Shown: in pieces, positions 1 through 8,895 of the stretch
Position numbering within the stretch: the stretch's first letter is position 1
Layout of the letters: each line of letters begins with the position of its first letter
Assembly: GCF_003711805.1 (NCBI RefSeq)
Contig: NZ_QXCP01000012.1
Location: forward strand, 248,001 to 312,000
Origin: Brachybacterium sp. EE-P12
GTDB taxonomy: Bacteria; Actinomycetota; Actinomycetes; Actinomycetales; Dermabacteraceae
Direction: 5' to 3'
Length of the DNA stretch: 64,000 nucleotides
Notes under the pieces: generated by a model
Database searches by the model: none
Told to the model about the DNA's origin: nothing
Seen by the model: the letters and a program-made list of their open reading frames with translations, nothing else
Made by a program: the position numbers and the translations under genes

Positions 1-151
1 GAGGGGGGGAACGCGCTTCCACCTGGAGCAGGCGGACGGGCAGGGCCCACGCCGGGGACGCGCGCGGGCGGGTCCGGCTCGTGCGCCGCGCTCATCGAGC
101 AGGGGCTCTCACCCGCTCGCGCTCGCCGGGCGCGGCTCGTGCCCGTCCCGC
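1..151. other. Non-coding end of window
   Basis: This GC-rich stretch lies downstream of the glutamine amidotransferase stop. I see no coding frame with a start and ribosome site in it. It contains short CCCGCTC/GCGGGCG inverted repeats near 113-160 that could be part of a terminator for the amidotransferase, but the pairing is not distinctive. Confidence 0.4.
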
Positions 152-889
152 TCAGCGGGCGAACAGCCCCGCGAAGGCGCGCAGGAGGCGAGGCGGCTGG
201 TCGGCCTCGACGTGGCGCAGCTGGGTGAAGATGTCCTCCATCTCGTCGGGCGAGAAATAGCCGTGGTCGCGATAGGCGCGCGCCCGCTCGATGATCGAGG
301 GGACGTCGAGCTCGGGGTGGAACTGGGTCGCGTACTGCCGGGTCCCGACCCGGAACATCTGCACCGGCGCAGTGCGACCGCTGGCGAGCGCGGTCGCGTG
401 CGGGGGCAGGGTGTGCACGGCCTCCTTGTGGCCGACGAGCCCCAGGAACGTGTCGTCCAGCTGCGCGGCGCGGATCAGCGGGTCCTCGCGGCCGGCGTCG
501 GTGAGGGTCACCTCGACGGCGCCGAGCGGCTCGCCGTGGGTGCGGTCGATCAGCGCTCCCTGATGGGTGCCGAGGGTCCCGATGCCGTAGCAGGCGCCGA
601 GGAAGGGGATGTCCTCGGCGACCACTCGGTCCAGGACGCGGAAGATCTCGGCCTCGGCGCGGACCTGCGCGGCGGACTTCTCCGCGACGGGGTCGGAGAC
701 GGTGAAGGGGCTGCCGCACAGGATGATGCCGGAGATGTCCACGCCGACGAGGTCGGGGAAGGGATCGCGGTCCAGGCGGGCCCAGATCAGCTCGTCCTCG
801 GCCAGTCCGGTGAAGGCGAGGACGGCCTCGCGCTCGGTGAGGGCGACGTCGTCCTCGGGGCGGGTGGCGATCTGCACGAACGGTTTCAC
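152..889 (-). CDS. Class I glutamine amidotransferase-like protein
   Basis: A 245-residue stand-alone GATase1 domain of the type related to the GMP synthase amidotransferase subunit. Such domains hydrolyse glutamine and pass ammonia to a partner, or act on gamma-glutamyl amides; the substrate here is unknown. The nucleophile elbow GACYGIG places the catalytic Cys at about residue 100, and FHPELD near residues 190-195 supplies the His and Glu of the triad. An oxyanion-strand motif (LCGSPFTVSD) precedes it. The start is GTG at 889, because the ATG just upstream is followed at once by a stop in its own frame. It is cytosolic and monocistronic, divergent from the antibiotic-kinase gene across a gap of about 100 bp. 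Family call is firm; the specific reaction is not. Confidence 0.85.
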   Translation of the reverse strand: MKPFVQIATRPEDDVALTEREAVLAFTGLAEDELIWARLDRDPFPDLVGVDISGIILCGSPFTVSDPVAEKSAAQVRAEAEIFRVLDRVVAEDIPFLGACYGIGTLGTHQGALIDRTHGEPLGAVEVTLTDAGREDPLIRAAQLDDTFLGLVGHKEAVHTLPPHATALASGRTAPVQMFRVGTRQYATQFHPELDVPSIIERARAYRDHGYFSPDEMEDIFTQLRHVEADQPPRLLRAFAGLFAR

Positions 890-991
890 GCACGCATGCT
901 AGCGGCCGACGGGACCGGCGGCGGACCGTAGTGTGCGGAGACGACCTTCTCCGCCGCGAGTGGAGGACCCGCTGTTCTCGGAGGAGAGATC

Positions 992-1942
992 ATGCCTGAC
1001 CCCTCTGCCCCGCTGGTAGCCGGGCACCCGATGCCGACGCTGCTGGGGCAGGGGCAGGATCCGGAGCTCGTCGCCTGGCGGGAGCGGCTGCCGGCCCAGG
1101 TGGACGATCTTCTCGCGCGCTGGGAGCTGGAGGCCTCTGCCCCGTTCGTCCCCGGCGGGTCCAGCGCCTGGGTGGCACCTGTCCGGGACCGGGACGGGGC
1201 CGAGCTGGTGCTGAAGGTCGCGTGGGCTCATGAGGAGGCGCGCGACGAGGCCGCGGGGATGCGGGCCTGGCAGGGTCGTGGCGCGGCGGTGCTGCACCGC
1301 AGCGAGCGCGTGGGGGACACCTCCGCGCTGCTGCTGGAGCGGGTGCGGCCCGGGGTGCCGCTCGCGCAGCTGCTGACCTCGCCGGACCGGGACGAGGTGC
1401 TCGTGGGGGTGGCCCGTCGGCTGTGGGTCCCGCCGGCGCGGCTGGTCGGCGAGGAGGACGCCGCCTCGTTCCGCCCGCTCGTGCACATGTGCGCGTGGTG
1501 GGCGGATCGGACGCTGGAGTCGGGGGCCGGGGAACGAGCGGGGCTGCCCCGCGAGGTGGTGGAGCGGGGCCTGGAGCTGTTCCGGTCGCTGCCCGCGCAG
1601 TGGGACGGGGAGCAGGTGCTGCTGACGACCGACCTGCATCCGGGTAATCTGCTCGCGGGCGGGGTGCCGTCGAGCAGCCCGGGCTCGTCACGGCGCTGGG
1701 TGCTCATCGATCCGAAGCCGTACGTCGGCGATCCGCACTACGACCTGCTGCAGCACATGCTGAACGATCTCGACCGTCTGCGGGCCGAGCCCGTCCGTTT
1801 CGCGGATCGCATGGCCGACCTCGCGGGACTGGATCGTCGCCGGACCCGTCGCTGGCTGTTCGCCCGGTGCGTGCAGGAGGCCGGCCAGTTCGACGGATTG
1901 GCCGAGGTCGCGCTGAGCCTCGCGGCCGACGGGGACTGGTGA
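992..1942 (+). CDS. Aminoglycoside/hydroxyurea-type antibiotic kinase
   Basis: A 316-residue kinase-fold protein of the streptomycin 6-kinase / hydroxyurea phosphotransferase family (APH_6_hur). These enzymes transfer phosphate from ATP to an aminoglycoside or hydroxyurea, but many chromosomal homologues have no known resistance role. The catalytic loop TTDLHPGNLLAG lies at about residues 211-222 and the metal-binding LIDPKPYVGDP at about 237-248, as expected for the family. The N-terminal third carries a beta-rich nucleotide-binding lobe (LVLKVAWAHEEARDE). A clear GGAGAGA ribosome site precedes the ATG. Its 3' end lies 37 bp from the convergent HNH endonuclease gene. It has no neighbours that name a substrate. 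Confidence 0.8.
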   Translation: MPDPSAPLVAGHPMPTLLGQGQDPELVAWRERLPAQVDDLLARWELEASAPFVPGGSSAWVAPVRDRDGAELVLKVAWAHEEARDEAAGMRAWQGRGAAVLHRSERVGDTSALLLERVRPGVPLAQLLTSPDRDEVLVGVARRLWVPPARLVGEEDAASFRPLVHMCAWWADRTLESGAGERAGLPREVVERGLELFRSLPAQWDGEQVLLTTDLHPGNLLAGGVPSSSPGSSRRWVLIDPKPYVGDPHYDLLQHMLNDLDRLRAEPVRFADRMADLAGLDRRRTRRWLFARCVQEAGQFDGLAEVALSLAADGDW

Positions 1943-1979
1943 GCAAGGGGTCCGTCGGCCAGATCGTCGCCCGGGCCCG

Positions 1980-3500
1980 TCATGGTGAGGAGTCGTCGAG
2001 CGGAGCAGGGGTGTCGTCGTCCCGCGCCGCATCGGCCGGTCCTCGCCCGGTCAGCAATCTCGTCGGCCCGGTCTCCCGCTCCGTGCCGGAGTGGCCGGTC
2101 CAACGCACCCGATGCCCCGGTCGTCCCGGGTCCTCGACCCGTTCGACGTTCGCGTGGAGCTGCTCCTTCTTGTTGCAGTGGGCACAGAGCCCCTGGCCGT
2201 TGTCGAGACTGGTGGGGCCACCGCGGGAGACCGGGACGATGTGGTCGTACTGGCGGATGGTCGCGTTGCAGAACGGCCCGCGGCAGGTGGTGTCGCGCCA
2301 GCTGAGGAAGCGGCGCATCGCCGGCGGGAACGGCCGGGAGGTGGCGTCCATCGCGACGAGCTCGTCGGCGGTGGGGTGGGCGTAGAGACGCCGCAGCATC
2401 ACGCGCACGGCGTCGCCGTCGGGACCGAAGGGATCGCTCTGTCCGTCCTCGGGCGCGGTGGTGCACGCGCGGAGCTGCTCGCGGACGGCCTCTGCCGGCA
2501 CGGCGCCGTATCCCTCGAGGTGCGCGATGTCCCCCGAGTCGGGGCGGAACAGCGCGCGGTCGGTGATGATCACGCCGACCTCGAGGGTGACGGGCGGGGC
2601 GGAGCCGTCCGCGGGACGGAGCACGGCGTCGACCAGCGCATCCGCCATCGCAGCCCCGTGGCCGTTGCGGTCGCCGGCGGCGCGGCGGCGCTCGGCCTCG
2701 CGGTTCAGGCAGCGGTGGAGCTGCTGGGCGTCGAGGGCCGAGAGCCGTGCCGTGAGGGTCGCCATCCCGTGCTGACCGGGGGTCATGGTGACGTGCCGGT
2801 CCCTGTGCGCCCGTCGGTGCCGGAGCGTGGCCCCTTCGGGATCGAGCTCCCCGGCGATGGTCGCCACGGCGTCGCGCCAGCGGCGGGTGCCCGCGCCGTC
2901 CATCTCCGGCAGGCGCTCGCCGAGGATCCGGTCCACCTCTCGGGCGAGGTCCGGGTCCAGCACGGCGGAGGCATCGGCGACGGCGTATGCGGCATCTCCG
3001 GCCAGGCGCCCGTCGGCGAGCGCGGACATGGTCCGCGGGAGCGTCTCGACCAGGCGCCGGGCCGAGGCGAGGGTGCGGCCGGCCATGTGCGGGGAGCGAC
3101 GTGTCAGCAGAGAGACGTCGGTGACGGTGGCGCCGTCGGCCTCCCGCTCGATCCGGGCGCGGGAGGGTGTCGCCGCGCCCTCATGGGCGGCGCGGTCCCG
3201 TGCCTGGTCCCAGCGATCGCGCCGGGTGGCGTCCTGCAGGGCGGTCACGGCGCGCGCCTCGAGGGAGTCGAGAGCGCCGCGGGAGGCCTGGATCGCGCCG
3301 AGCAGATCGGAGAACTCGCGCCGGCTGCGGCCGGCGGTCTCGAACAATGCGCCGGGATCGCTCGCGAGGCCCTGGAGGAGGAAGGCGAGGTCGCCGAGGT
3401 GGTGGGTGAGGCCGGCGGGGTCTGTCCCGCGCAGCGCGGCGAGGATCTCCTCGGGGGTGTCCTCCCCCGAGGAGCCTCGGAACCACGGTGCGCTCGTCAT
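1980..3500 (-). CDS. HNH endonuclease with DUF222 domain
   Basis: A 506-residue protein of the DUF222 plus HNH family, which is multicopy in many actinobacterial genomes and whose role is unsettled. The helical DUF222 region spans roughly residues 30-330. The C-terminal HNH site includes CRGPFC, then YDHIVPVSRGGPTSLDN and LCAHCNKKE; the two Cys pairs form a zinc knuckle around the catalytic His. I place the start at the ATG at 3500 (MTSAPWF), which has AGGAAG upstream; an in-frame ATG exists at 3533. It may be a stand-alone nuclease or an old selfish element, but no intron, intein or repeat boundaries surround it. A 23-bp minisatellite lies in its upstream region. Confidence 0.85.
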   Translation of the reverse strand: MTSAPWFRGSSGEDTPEEILAALRGTDPAGLTHHLGDLAFLLQGLASDPGALFETAGRSRREFSDLLGAIQASRGALDSLEARAVTALQDATRRDRWDQARDRAAHEGAATPSRARIEREADGATVTDVSLLTRRSPHMAGRTLASARRLVETLPRTMSALADGRLAGDAAYAVADASAVLDPDLAREVDRILGERLPEMDGAGTRRWRDAVATIAGELDPEGATLRHRRAHRDRHVTMTPGQHGMATLTARLSALDAQQLHRCLNREAERRRAAGDRNGHGAAMADALVDAVLRPADGSAPPVTLEVGVIITDRALFRPDSGDIAHLEGYGAVPAEAVREQLRACTTAPEDGQSDPFGPDGDAVRVMLRRLYAHPTADELVAMDATSRPFPPAMRRFLSWRDTTCRGPFCNATIRQYDHIVPVSRGGPTSLDNGQGLCAHCNKKEQLHANVERVEDPGRPGHRVRWTGHSGTERETGPTRLLTGRGPADAARDDDTPAPLDDSSP

Positions 3501-3579
3501 GACCCCATGCTTCCTGGGCTGGTGGCGTCGCACCAGGCCACCACGGGAAATGTGGATCCGCAGGGGGTGTGGAGGAAAG

Positions 3580-3717
3580 GTCGAGGGAGGAGCGGCGGGC
3601 AGGCCGAGGGAGGAGCGGCGGGCAGACCGAGGGAGGCGCAGCGGGCAGACCGAGGGAGGAGCGGCGGGCAGACCGAGGGAGGCGCAGCGGGCAGGTCGAC
3701 GACGGTGCGGCGGGAAG
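3580..3717. repeat. 23-bp minisatellite, 5 units plus one degenerate unit
   Basis: Tandem units start at 3580, 3603, 3626, 3649 and 3672, with a degenerate sixth at 3695. Each unit has the form RYCGAGGGAGG followed by MGCRGCGGGCAG. Units 2 and 4 carry AGCGG while 3 and 5 carry CGCAG, so the array has a two-unit higher-order period. The 23-bp length is not a multiple of three and the array lies between divergent genes (HNH and glutathione peroxidase), so it is non-coding. It occupies most of the shared promoter region. Confidence 0.95.
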
Positions 3718-3760
3718 CTGGGCCCGCCGCCCGTTCAGCCGACCGCCCCACAATGGAGCC

Positions 3761-4258
3761 ATGACGACTCTCGCAGATTTCACCGCCACCACCCTCGCCG
3801 GCGAGGAGCAGGACCTCTCCGCGCACCTGGGCTCCGTCGTGCTCGTAGTCAACACCGCGAGCAGGTGCGGACTGACCCCGCAGTACGAGGGGCTCCAAGC
3901 CCTCCACGAGCGCTTCGCGCCGCAGGGGCTGAGAGTGCTCGGCTTCCCGTGCGATCAGTTCATGCACCAGGAGCCGGGCAGCGATGCGGAGATCTCCGAG
4001 TTCTGCCAGGTCAACTATGGGGTCACCTTCCCGATGTTCTCGAAGGTCGAGGTCAACGGGGAGGGCGCGCATCCGCTGTACCGCTGGCTGACCGGGGCGC
4101 ACGAGGTCGAGGGAGGGCTGGAGATCCCCGCCGGGGACATCGAGTGGAACTTCGCGAAGTTCCTGCTGGGCCGCGACGGCACGGTGCTGCGCCGCTGGTC
4201 CCCGCAGACGGAGCCGGCCGACATCGCCGACGACATCGAGGCGGCGCTGCGCGCCTGA
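3761..4258 (+). CDS. Glutathione peroxidase family thiol peroxidase
   Basis: A 165-residue member of the GPx family, normal length for bacterial enzymes. It reduces hydrogen peroxide or organic hydroperoxides; bacterial Cys-type members usually take electrons from thioredoxin rather than glutathione. The peroxidatic residue is Cys36 in NTASRCGLTPQY, so it is not a selenoprotein. The second signature FPCDQF at residues 62-67 holds the candidate resolving Cys64 and the active-site Gln, and WNFAKFLL near residue 129 gives the active-site Trp. I chose the ATG at 3761 because longer frames would run through the upstream minisatellite. It is monocistronic and cytosolic. Confidence 0.93.
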   Translation: MTTLADFTATTLAGEEQDLSAHLGSVVLVVNTASRCGLTPQYEGLQALHERFAPQGLRVLGFPCDQFMHQEPGSDAEISEFCQVNYGVTFPMFSKVEVNGEGAHPLYRWLTGAHEVEGGLEIPAGDIEWNFAKFLLGRDGTVLRRWSPQTEPADIADDIEAALRA

Positions 4259-4366
4259 GCCCGCGGGCGCCCCGCACACTCGCCGCCCCCTACTCGTCGC
4301 CCCACTCGTCGCACCGCGATCGTCGCACCGCGCCCGCGGCGCCGAGTCATCACGCGGCGCCGCGTC

Positions 4367-6322
4367 TCACCCCGGCAGCGTCCACCCGTCGGCGATCACC
4401 GCCTGTCGATCCTCCGCACGGTCGGTGTCCACGAGCACCTCGCGCCCGTCGGTGATCCGCAGAGCACCCACCCAGGCGCCGAGCCCGCGCGTGGACGCGT
4501 CGGTGGTCAGCGACAGCCGCACCTGCACCTCGCCGGCGAGCGGGCCGTCCGCGCCGGTCAGCGGGAACGTCCCCGTCCATGCGACGCGGCGCCCCCAGCC
4601 CGTGATCGTCCCGTCGGGGATCTCGACGGGCTCCTCGTGGCGGGCGGTCAGACGCCCTGGCAGCGGGGTCCAGCTGGCACCCCCGTCGGCCGAGACCTCG
4701 AGGACCAGCAGGTCGTAGGCGGTTTCGAGATGCGCGAACAGCTCCACCTCGAGCTCCGGGTCGCGGCCGGGCAGCTGCGCCGAGACCTCGAGGGTCGCGG
4801 CCGCGTCGTCGCGGTCCCCGGCGCGCCAGCCCCCGCGCAGCCGCTCCGGGACGATGCCGAGCGCGTGGGCGACGCAGGTGGAGACCTCGCGCCTGGTGAC
4901 CGAGGTGGTGGACCACTCGCGGGTGGGGTGCACGGAGTTGGTCAGCAGCACCACGACCGTCTCGGTGAGCGGGTCGATCACGAGCGAAGTGCCGGTGAAG
5001 CCGGTGTGGACGCCGCTGTACGGGCTGGTCAGCCCCGCGTGGTAGAACCAGGCCTCGAGCTCGGGCCCGAGTCCGCGGCGGGCCCCGCCCACCCCGGTGA
5101 CCTCCGCGATGCGGTCGGTGAACATCGACTCGACGGTGTCGGGCTGGAGGATGCGGGCCCCGCCGTAGGTGCCGCCGTGCAGGAACATCTGCGCGAACAC
5201 GGCGAGGTCGCGGGCGGTGGAGAACACGCCCGCGTGCCCTGCGACGCCGCCGAGTGAGTAGGCGTTCTCGTCGTGCACGTGGCCGTGGACCAGATATCCG
5301 TAGTACTCCACGTACTCGGTCGCGGCGATGCGGTCCTTCAGCTCCGCCGGCGGGTTGTACATCGTCTCGTCCATGCCGAGCGGGACGGTGATGTGCTCGT
5401 GCACGTACTCGTCCAGGCTCTGCCCGGAGAGCTTCTCGACGATGAGGCCGAGGGTGATCAGCCCCAGGTCGGAGTAGACGTACTTCGTGCCGGGCGGGGT
5501 GTCCGGCACGACGGTCAGGACCGCGTCGATCCGCGAGGGCACGTCGGGGTGGGCGGAGTAGAGGTCGATGAAGGCGGGCAGTCCGCCGACGTGGGTGAGC
5601 AGGTGCTGGATCGTGACCTCGCCCTTGCCGTTCTCGGCGAAGCGCGGGAGGTGCTCGGCGACTTTGTCGTCCAGGCTCAGCAGTCCCTGCTCGACGTGCT
5701 GCATGACGGCGGTGGCGGTGAAGATCTTCGAGATCGAGGCGAGGTCGTAGATCGTGTCCGCGCGAGCGGGGATCCGCTGATCCTCGGGCAGCTCGGTGCT
5801 CGCGTCCTGCCAGCGCAGCGCGTACCCGTCGGCGTGCTCGTAGGCGATGCCGCGCTGCGAGGCGACCAGCAGCGTCGCCCCCGCGAAGCGGGGCGGGTCG
5901 TTGTCCAGTCCCGCGCGGAGGATGCCGGGGAGCTGCTCGAGCACCTCGGGGTCGAGGCCGACGTCGGCCGGCTCGGCCTCGTGGAGGGTCTTCGCGGAGC
6001 CGCGCCGGTTCCAGGGGTGGGGGTGGGGTCCGCCGGGCCGCCAGCCCGGGGCGGCCGCCGCGTCGCGGCGCTCGGGGCGGTCCTTGCGGGGCGCGGGGTC
6101 GCCCATGGCGTGCGCAGCGGCGGGGAGACCGACGGCGCCTGCGCAGGCGGCGATCGCTCCCGCGGCGAGGCCGGTGCGGCGGGTCATGCCGTCGGGGGCA
6201 GGGGCTCCTGGCGTCGGGCCGACGGGATCACCGCCGACGGGAGCGCTGCCTGCGGGGTCGCTGCCTGCGGGGTCGTTGCCTGCGGGGTGGTTGCCTGCGG
6301 GGTGGTGCTGCGGCTGGTCCAT
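4367..6322 (-). CDS. Tat-exported beta-lactamase-fold serine hydrolase
   Basis: A 651-residue secreted protein of the beta-lactamase/class C penicillin-binding protein family, which includes esterases, D-aminopeptidases and cell-wall hydrolases. The Tat leader is MTRRTGLAAGAIAACAGAV at residues 46-64. The catalytic SISK (S-x-x-K) lies near residue 195, followed by YSD and an HTG-type triad motif in HTGFTGTS. About 150 residues beyond the catalytic domain form a beta-rich C-terminal region. The start at 6322 is favoured by AAGGAG four bases upstream, so 45 residues precede the Tat motif; these contain four in-frame (N/S)(H/D)PAG repeats. An alternative start is the ATG at 6187 directly before the RR motif. 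No evidence ties it to beta-lactam resistance. Confidence 0.88.
   Translation of the reverse strand: MDQPQHHPAGNHPAGNDPAGSDPAGSAPVGGDPVGPTPGAPAPDGMTRRTGLAAGAIAACAGAVGLPAAAHAMGDPAPRKDRPERRDAAAAPGWRPGGPHPHPWNRRGSAKTLHEAEPADVGLDPEVLEQLPGILRAGLDNDPPRFAGATLLVASQRGIAYEHADGYALRWQDASTELPEDQRIPARADTIYDLASISKIFTATAVMQHVEQGLLSLDDKVAEHLPRFAENGKGEVTIQHLLTHVGGLPAFIDLYSAHPDVPSRIDAVLTVVPDTPPGTKYVYSDLGLITLGLIVEKLSGQSLDEYVHEHITVPLGMDETMYNPPAELKDRIAATEYVEYYGYLVHGHVHDENAYSLGGVAGHAGVFSTARDLAVFAQMFLHGGTYGGARILQPDTVESMFTDRIAEVTGVGGARRGLGPELEAWFYHAGLTSPYSGVHTGFTGTSLVIDPLTETVVVLLTNSVHPTREWSTTSVTRREVSTCVAHALGIVPERLRGGWRAGDRDDAAATLEVSAQLPGRDPELEVELFAHLETAYDLLVLEVSADGGASWTPLPGRLTARHEEPVEIPDGTITGWGRRVAWTGTFPLTGADGPLAGEVQVRLSLTTDASTRGLGAWVGALRITDGREVLVDTDRAEDRQAVIADGWTLPG
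6246..6305. repeat. 15-bp in-frame minisatellite, 4 units
   Basis: Four consecutive 15-bp units (6246, 6261, 6276 and 6291), each YTGCCTGCGGGGTSG. Units 1-2 are identical to each other and so are 3-4. On the minus strand they encode five-residue repeats of the form NHPAG/NDPAG/SDPAG in the leader of the Tat-exported hydrolase. Copy-number change would alter the leader length without shifting frame. Confidence 0.95.
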
Positions 6323-6596
6323 GGGGCTCCTTCGCGTCGAGTCCGCCGCACGGCCGGGGGCGTCCTCGATGACGCCGCATGTCCGTCACCGCAGGTCGGA
6401 CCGGGGTGGCACCCGGGGTCCGCTCCCCCTCGGCAGGAGTCCCGCGCACCGTCGACCAACCTATCGCCGCGCCCGGACAGCGGCAACCGTCGCCTCGCCG
6501 GTATGGAGGGCGGGTCGCATCGCCGATGTGGAGGGCGGAAAGGAGCGCGCGCCCCGGAGGCCGGCAGCCGGCCGCTCAGCCCCGCTGCCCGACCGC

Positions 6597-8750
6597 TCAG
6601 CCCCGCTGCAGCTCGAGAACGGGCACGCAGGCGGGGCTGAAGCCGAGCACCTGGCCGTAGAAGGACAGCGACGCCTCGATCGCGCGCACGATCGTCCCCG
6701 CCTTGCGGAAGCCGTGCTGCTCCCCCTCGAACAGGAGGTAGGCGTGGGGGATGCCCTTGGCGGCGAGCGCATCGCGGAACGCCTCGGACTGGCTGGGCGG
6801 GACGATCCTGTCCTCGTCGCCCTGGAGCAGCAGCACCGGGCACTCGAGCTCGTCGACGTGGCTGAGCGGGGCCCGCTCGACGTACAGATCGCGCCGCTCG
6901 GGATAGGGGCCGACGAGCCCGTCGATGTAGCGGGACTCGAAGTCGTGCGTGTCCAGACGGAACTGCTCGAGCTCGGCGACGCCGAAGCTGGAGACCCCGG
7001 CGGCGAAGGCGTCCGTGCGGGTCAGGCAGGCGAGCGTGGTCCAGCCGCCCGCGCTGCCGCCCTCGATCGCGAGCCGGTCCCCGTCGGCGATCCCCTCGGC
7101 GACCAGGTGCTCCATCACGGCGACCGTGTCGCTGACGTCGACGACGCCCCACTGCCCGCGCAGACGGTTGCGGTACTCGCGGCCGTAGCCGCTCGAGCCG
7201 CCGTAGTTCACGACCACGACGCCGAGGCCGCGCGAGGTGTAGTACGCGATCGGCAGCGACAGCACCGGCGGGACGTGCGCGGTGGGCCCGCCGTGGACCT
7301 GCGCGATGAACGGCGGCAGCTCGCCCTCGCGGCCGGCGAGGCCCTCCTGTCGGGGGCGGTGCACGATCGCGTGGACCACGCCGCCGTCCGGCAGCGGGAC
7401 CTCGATGCTCTCCGCCTCCGGCAGCAGCCCCGGATCCGGGGCGTCCTCGCGCGAGGAGCGGAGCACGGTCAGCGGGGACAGGGCCGGGGCGCCCTCGAGC
7501 CGGAGCTCGGCGACGTGGATCGCGTCGAACTGCGTCGGGGAGGCGCCGTCGAGCACGAGCAGCCCGTCCTCGCGGCGCTGCGCGGAGCCGATCGAGGTGA
7601 GCGGGCAGCCCAGCGGCGTGAGCTCGCCGGTGCTGATCCGCAGCACGGACAGGGAGGTCGCGGCGCGGCCGTGCTGCACGAGGACGCGGTCGGCGTCGAG
7701 CACCTGGTACCAGGTGGTGCCGAGCGCCCACATCGGACCGGCGAACTCCTCCTCGCGCTCGAGCACCTGACGGGCGCCGGTCTCGGCCGACCACACCCAC
7801 GGGTTCCACCAGCCGGTCGTGTCGGAGAGGAAGAGGAGCCGCTCGTCGTCGAGCCATTCCGGCTGCAGCACCGAGACGTCGGTGCCGCCGGCGACGATCT
7901 CGCCCTCCCCGGCGCTGCCGTTCAGCAGCGGCGCGACGTGCAGCTCGGTGCCGTCCCACGGCATCTGCGGATGCTCCCAGCTGATCCAGGCCAGACGCGT
8001 CCCGTCGGGGCTGAGCCGCGGGTGGGCGACGAAGCGGGAGGAGGGCGTGATGCGGCGCAGCGCGGAGGAGTCCTCGGCCGCGGAGCCGTCCAGCGGCACC
8101 GCCACGACGTAGCGCTCGATGTACGGGGCGCCCTCGGCGTCGGCGCGGGGGCCGTCCGCGCCGCCGGTGTGGTCCTCGCAGATCCACCACACCTCGGCGG
8201 TGCCGTCGGCGAGGGTGACCACGGTCGGATCGGCCCAGCGCAGCGAGGGCCCGTGGGCGGAGGCGACCTCGGGGCCGACGGGGGTGAGCGGGCGCGGCTG
8301 CTCTCCCTCACGCAGCGCGTGGACGCGCTGATCCTCGAAGTTCACGAACACGACGAGCGGCGGGCGGGCGGCGGAGGTCCCGGTGGGAGCGGACTCGCTC
8401 CGGGGCCTCGGCTCGGGTGCCGCTGCGGCGGGCTCGGGCACGACGGTCCAGCTCGCGCCGCCGTACTCGTGCACGCGCGAGCGGGCGTTGTACGGGGCGG
8501 GGAGCACGGTGACGGTCTCCGCCGGGGCAGACCCTGTCGGGGCGGTGCCGTCGGCCGGGGCCGGGTCCTGCAGACCGACGGGGCCCGCGGTGCGGACGAT
8601 CGCCTGGCGGCCGCCCTCGGTCGCGATGCCCTCCGTCCACCACACCTGGTCGCCGACGAGGTGCGGGGAGCCCAGACGCGTGCCGCCGGTCGCGAGGAGC
8701 TCGGCGGTCAGGGGCGAGGGCCAGGAGCCGTACGGGAGTGTGGTGACCAT
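6597..8750 (-). CDS. S9 family prolyl oligopeptidase-like peptidase
   Basis: A 717-residue two-domain peptidase: an N-terminal beta-propeller of about 430 residues and a C-terminal alpha/beta-hydrolase domain. The dipeptidyl/acylaminoacyl peptidase branch of S9 cleaves short peptides in the cytosol. The nucleophile is in EGGSAGGW (Ser about 566), the acid in QGDEDRIVPP (Asp about 647) and the base in GEQHGFRK (His about 679). There is no signal peptide. The Tat hydrolase gene lies downstream in the same orientation with about 270 bp between, so co-transcription is uncertain. The Gly-Thr-Ala-Pro-rich stretch near residues 65-85 is probably a loop in the propeller. Confidence 0.92.
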   Translation of the reverse strand: MVTTLPYGSWPSPLTAELLATGGTRLGSPHLVGDQVWWTEGIATEGGRQAIVRTAGPVGLQDPAPADGTAPTGSAPAETVTVLPAPYNARSRVHEYGGASWTVVPEPAAAAPEPRPRSESAPTGTSAARPPLVVFVNFEDQRVHALREGEQPRPLTPVGPEVASAHGPSLRWADPTVVTLADGTAEVWWICEDHTGGADGPRADAEGAPYIERYVVAVPLDGSAAEDSSALRRITPSSRFVAHPRLSPDGTRLAWISWEHPQMPWDGTELHVAPLLNGSAGEGEIVAGGTDVSVLQPEWLDDERLLFLSDTTGWWNPWVWSAETGARQVLEREEEFAGPMWALGTTWYQVLDADRVLVQHGRAATSLSVLRISTGELTPLGCPLTSIGSAQRREDGLLVLDGASPTQFDAIHVAELRLEGAPALSPLTVLRSSREDAPDPGLLPEAESIEVPLPDGGVVHAIVHRPRQEGLAGREGELPPFIAQVHGGPTAHVPPVLSLPIAYYTSRGLGVVVVNYGGSSGYGREYRNRLRGQWGVVDVSDTVAVMEHLVAEGIADGDRLAIEGGSAGGWTTLACLTRTDAFAAGVSSFGVAELEQFRLDTHDFESRYIDGLVGPYPERRDLYVERAPLSHVDELECPVLLLQGDEDRIVPPSQSEAFRDALAAKGIPHAYLLFEGEQHGFRKAGTIVRAIEASLSFYGQVLGFSPACVPVLELQRG

Positions 8751-8895
8751 GAGGTCAGGGTATGCAGTCGGCGTGTGACTGGCGGGGGAATCTGCGAGGA
8801 GGGGCCGAGACCTGCACGGTCCTCCCCCCGCTCCGGCTCAGGACCGCCGCGCAGCCAACCCCGGCACCTCACATCGGGTGGGCCTGCGAGCTTGC

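Noticed and set aside
1980..3500. HNH gene as part of an intron, intein or defence island
   Set aside because: No host gene interruption and no defence genes adjacent; DUF222/HNH genes are common single insertions in actinobacteria.
4367..6322. True beta-lactamase resistance gene
   Set aside because: Length, long C-terminal domain and Tat export fit a class C PBP-like hydrolase; no resistance-specific motifs can be read.
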